A stretch of 64,000 bases of DNA from Methanolobus sp. (GTDB taxonomy: Archaea > Halobacteriota > Methanosarcinia > Methanosarcinales > Methanosarcinaceae): contig NZ_JADQBY010000013.1 in NCBI RefSeq assembly GCF_016278385.1, positions 1 to 64,000 of the forward strand. The letters are read 5' to 3'. The notes beneath the pieces are model-generated. The model was not told where the DNA came from, did not search any database, and saw nothing but the letters and a program-made list of their open reading frames with translations. A program made the position numbers and the translations under genes. Below, in pieces: positions 61,407-64,000 of this stretch (positions within the stretch are counted from its first letter, which is position 1; each line of letters starts with the position of its first letter).

Positions 61407-63116
61407 ATGACTTTAACTGACGATGATAAGAAGAATATAGAAAAGTATGCACTCCAGAATGCTGTAAAATACGGCCAAGCACCACAGATAGGTGCTGTTT
61501 TGGGCCGTGTCATGGGTGAGTGTCCCCACCTTCGTCCCAAAGCAAAAGACGTTTCACCTCTGATACAGGAAATACTTATAGAAGTTGCAAAGGAAACACC
61601 TGAACAGTGGCAAGTCCGTCTTGAAGCTCTTGCTCCTGAACTCATAGAGGAGCTAAATACCAAAAAAGAGCCTGATAAGGGATTAAAAGCACTGGACCTT
61701 GAAGAGGGTCAGAAGGTTGTAATGCGTTTTGCACCAAATCCCAATGGTCCTCCAACACTTGGAAGTACCCGCGGTATCATCGTAAACTCCGAGTACGTGA
61801 AGAAATACGGCGGTAAGTTCATCATTCGTTTTGATGACACAGATCCCCAGACAAAGCGCCCCATGCTTGAAGCATACGACTGGTATGTGGATGATTGTAA
61901 ATGGCTTGGTGCGAACCCTGATGAGATCGTCATCGCTTCTGACAGGATCCCCGTTTATTATGATTATGCACGCAAGCTCATAGAAATGGGACATGCATAC
62001 GTATGTTTCTGTGATGGTGCAGATTTCAAGAAATTCAAGGATGCGAAACAGGCATGTCCACACAGGGACGCAAGCTCAGAGGATAATCTCGGACATTGGG
62101 ATAAGATGCTTTCAGGCGAATATGAGGAAAAATCCGCTGTCCTGCGTATTAAGACAGATATCACTCACAAGGATCCTGCTTTACGTGATTTCGGTGCTTT
62201 CAGGATAGTCAAGACCCCTCATCCACGTCCTGAAGTAGGGGACAAATACAATGTCTGGCCATTGCTTGATTTCGAGGGTGCAATAGAGGACCATGAACTT
62301 GGTATGACCCATATCATCAGGGGTAAGGACCTGATGGACAGCGAGAAGCGCCAGGGTTATATTTACAAGTATCTGGGATGGGAGTATCCAAAAACAACCC
62401 ACTGGGGTCGTGTAAAGATGCACGAGTTTGGCAAGTTCAGTACAAGTGGACTACGTAAAGCAATTGAGGATGGGGAATATTCCGGCTGGGACGACCCCCG
62501 TCTGCCAACTCTGCGTGCACTGCGAAGGAGGGGAATCTTCCCTGAAGCTATCCGTAAGTTCATGATAGAAATGGGTGTAGGTGAGACTGATATCAGCCTC
62601 AGTATGGATACTCTCTATGCAGAGAATCGTAAGATCCTCGATCCTATTGCAAACAGATATTTCTTCGTGTGGAACCCTGTTGAAATTGAAATAACGGGTA
62701 CAGAACCATGCACCACAACTCCTGCACTGCATCCCACTAAGGATAGGGGATGTCGTGAGATCGAAGTGGACAATAAGGTCTATATCTGCAAAGAAGATGC
62801 AGAAAAGCTGGAGGAAGGTTCAAAGATCAGGCTCAAGGATCTGTACAACTTGGAAATAACTTCCATGGAACCTCTGCAGGCAAAGTATCTCGGTAACTCC
62901 ATCGAGTCTGTGAAAAAGGAAAAGATGAGGATAATCCACTGGGCTCCAATGGACGGAATTTCTGTAAAGGTTCTCTCACCTGATGGCGAGTTTACAGGTA
63001 TTGGAGAACGACAGATCGCTACGGAACTGGACAAGGTCGTGCAGTTTGAGAGATTCGGTTTCTGCAGAATCGATGCTGTGGCCGGAGAAGTAGTGGCTTA
63101 TTATACGCATAAGTGA
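61407..63116 (+). CDS. gltX: Glutamyl-tRNA synthetase (archaeal, non-discriminating type)
   Basis: The 569-residue protein is an archaeal-type GluRS. The class I HIGH-like motif is PNGPPTLGSTRGI, the KMSKS-like loop is FGKFSTSGLRKAI, and the FIIRFDDTDPQTKRP strand precedes the amino acid site. The N-terminal 100 residues are the archaeal/eukaryotic helical appendix (GQAPQIGAVLGRVMG), and the C-terminal beta barrel anticodon domain starts near residue 410. It charges tRNA-Glu, and in methanogens also tRNA-Gln, which is then converted by GatDE. GGAG is eight bases before the ATG. A 28-codon frame just upstream overlaps the start but has no ribosome binding site. Confidence 0.96.
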   Translation: MTLTDDDKKNIEKYALQNAVKYGQAPQIGAVLGRVMGECPHLRPKAKDVSPLIQEILIEVAKETPEQWQVRLEALAPELIEELNTKKEPDKGLKALDLEEGQKVVMRFAPNPNGPPTLGSTRGIIVNSEYVKKYGGKFIIRFDDTDPQTKRPMLEAYDWYVDDCKWLGANPDEIVIASDRIPVYYDYARKLIEMGHAYVCFCDGADFKKFKDAKQACPHRDASSEDNLGHWDKMLSGEYEEKSAVLRIKTDITHKDPALRDFGAFRIVKTPHPRPEVGDKYNVWPLLDFEGAIEDHELGMTHIIRGKDLMDSEKRQGYIYKYLGWEYPKTTHWGRVKMHEFGKFSTSGLRKAIEDGEYSGWDDPRLPTLRALRRRGIFPEAIRKFMIEMGVGETDISLSMDTLYAENRKILDPIANRYFFVWNPVEIEITGTEPCTTTPALHPTKDRGCREIEVDNKVYICKEDAEKLEEGSKIRLKDLYNLEITSMEPLQAKYLGNSIESVKKEKMRIIHWAPMDGISVKVLSPDGEFTGIGERQIATELDKVVQFERFGFCRIDAVAGEVVAYYTHK

Positions 63117-63150
63117 AAAGGGAATGTTGTTATTCCCTTTCTTTTATTTT
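63117..63150 (+). terminator. Terminator of gltX
   Basis: AAAGGGAAT (63117-63125) pairs with ATTCCCTTT (63132-63140), a nine-base stem, followed by cttttatttt. It follows the gltX stop directly. Confidence 0.8.
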
Positions 63151-63199
63151 ATCAGTTTCACCCAAAAACTCTTTTTTCTCGCTTACTGTTTAACATATT

Positions 63200-64000
63200 A
63201 TGGAAACTTGTCCTGATTTAAATTTCTCCAGTCCGATCATCGTGATTAGTAAATGTCTTGGATTTGCACATTGTCGCTATAACGGGCAAATAGTTCCATC
63301 TCTTTTTGTGGAAGCAATGAGTCCATTTGTTGAATTCATTGACATCTGCCCGGAGTGTGAGATCGGCCTGGGAGTTCCCAGGGAGCCGATTCTTATGGTT
63401 GATGATGGCAGTAGAAAGCTCATCCAGCCAGCCATCGGACTTGATCTGACAGAGAAGATGACAACATTTTCAAGGTCTTATCTTAAAGGACTGGAAGACT
63501 TTGACGGCTTCATCCTTAAATCAAAGTCCCCGTCATGTGGAATAAGGACCACTAAGGTCTTCATGGATCCTGATAGTGGTAAGTGCTTGTATCATGAAGG
63601 GAATGGATTTTTTGCAGAAACGGTCCTCAGGGATTATCCGGATCTTCCTGTAATTGATGAGAGACAAATTACTGATTCTTTTTTAATGGATCATTTCCTG
63701 ACACGGGCCTTTGCGCTGGCATCTTTCAGGGATGCATCGCTTTCCGGGAAGATTCATACGTTAGTTGAGTATCATACCAGGAACAAGTTGTTGTTCATGG
63801 CATATGACAAAGAGCTTCTTAATGAAATGGGGAATATTGTTGCAAACAGAAACGAGCTTCCGGTTGAGGAGGTTTATGAAAAATACCTGTCACTTTTAAC
63901 CAGGGTGCTATCAAAACCGTTAGAAACCGGTTATGTTGTTAATGCTTTTATGCATGCTTTTGGTTATTTCTCCCGGAACTTAAATGCCGGTGAAAAGTTT
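63200..64000 (+). CDS. DUF523 and DUF1722 (YbgA) protein, 3' end beyond the window
   Basis: The frame starts METCPDLNFSSPIIVISKCLG at 63200 and is open to the end of the window (267 residues). Residues 8-160 match DUF523, with a SKCLGFAHCRYNG cysteine motif, CPECEIGLGVPREPI and SPSCGIRTTKVF; cysteines may bind an Fe-S cluster. The next part is a DUF1722 (YbgA) domain (KIHTLVEYHTRNKLLFMAY and HAFGYFSRNL). In bacteria this fusion is linked to photolyase operons and 2-thiouridine degradation (TudS-like DUF523). The protein lacks its C-terminus only because the window ends. Confidence 0.85.
   Translation, partial: METCPDLNFSSPIIVISKCLGFAHCRYNGQIVPSLFVEAMSPFVEFIDICPECEIGLGVPREPILMVDDGSRKLIQPAIGLDLTEKMTTFSRSYLKGLEDFDGFILKSKSPSCGIRTTKVFMDPDSGKCLYHEGNGFFAETVLRDYPDLPVIDERQITDSFLMDHFLTRAFALASFRDASLSGKIHTLVEYHTRNKLLFMAYDKELLNEMGNIVANRNELPVEEVYEKYLSLLTRVLSKPLETGYVVNAFMHAFGYFSRNLNAGEKF

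Noticed and set aside
61321-61407. A 28-codon frame ending in TAATG at the gltX start
   Set aside because: The overlap is suggestive but there is no ribosome binding site, and gltX has its own GGAG; kept out as probable chance.

Overview
The window looks like a chromosomal segment of a methanogenic archaeon, most likely a member of the Methanosarcinaceae (Methanolobus, Methanomethylovorans or Methanosarcina-like). The case rests on gene content: a coenzyme F390 synthetase, a methanogenesis marker 2 protein, a DUF98 chorismate lyase, a methanopterin/F420-type glutamate ligase, a methanogen-type SerRS, an archaeal TruD, Pth2, Pcc1 and a NifB-like radical SAM enzyme. Base composition is AT-rich, TATA-like boxes sit near starts, and GGAGG/GGTGAT ribosome binding sites are common. 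No core methanogenesis operon lies in the window.

Layout. 1-8.2 kb is an accessory block. It has a truncated regulator, a pentapeptide protein and, most strikingly, an operon for a cbb3-type heme-copper oxygen reductase. One 951-residue protein carries the CcoN catalytic core, the CcoO heme domain and two further cytochrome c domains. It is followed by ccoS, a detached CcoP-like membrane segment and a P-type H+-ATPase. A divergent gene encodes a monoheme cytochrome c with a PGF-CTERM (archaeosortase) anchor. An IS transposase remnant closes the block. 8.4-21.8 kb holds a LytS-type sensor kinase, a double-CDGSH protein, pyrG, truD, pth2, a RimK-like ligase, and a receiver-PAS-DUF835 regulator followed by a KaiC-like ATPase. 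21.8-43.6 kb is mostly housekeeping: F390 synthetase, DUF255 thioredoxin-like protein, the UDP-GlcNAc cluster (two nucleotidyltransferases around glmS and glmM), DHH nuclease, Pcc1, family 4 UDG, serS, queC-DUF366-queE-queD, nifB, marker 2, DUF98 and tRNA-Thr.

43.6-57 kb is gene-poor and accessory. It contains predicted lipoproteins, including two Cache-cupin paralogues about 3.8 kb apart, a decayed second tRNA-Thr-like sequence, a K+ channel, a DUF4256 gene, and a PepSY/small-membrane-protein/ArsR-like cluster preceded by repeated CATATGTAG half-sites. Several strong hairpins and candidate structured RNAs also lie here. 57-64 kb has a divergent peptide deformylase-like protein, a TPR protein, an SLC13/ArsB-type permease, an FAH-family enzyme, gltX and the start of a DUF523/DUF1722 gene.

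A possible theme is oxygen and redox handling: the cbb3 oxidase and its cytochrome could reduce O2, F390 synthetase acts on F420 in oxidising conditions, and CDGSH, ferritin-like, FMN-reductase and thioredoxin-like proteins are scattered nearby. The oxidase assignment is directly supported by residues and spacings; its role in a methanogen is inference.
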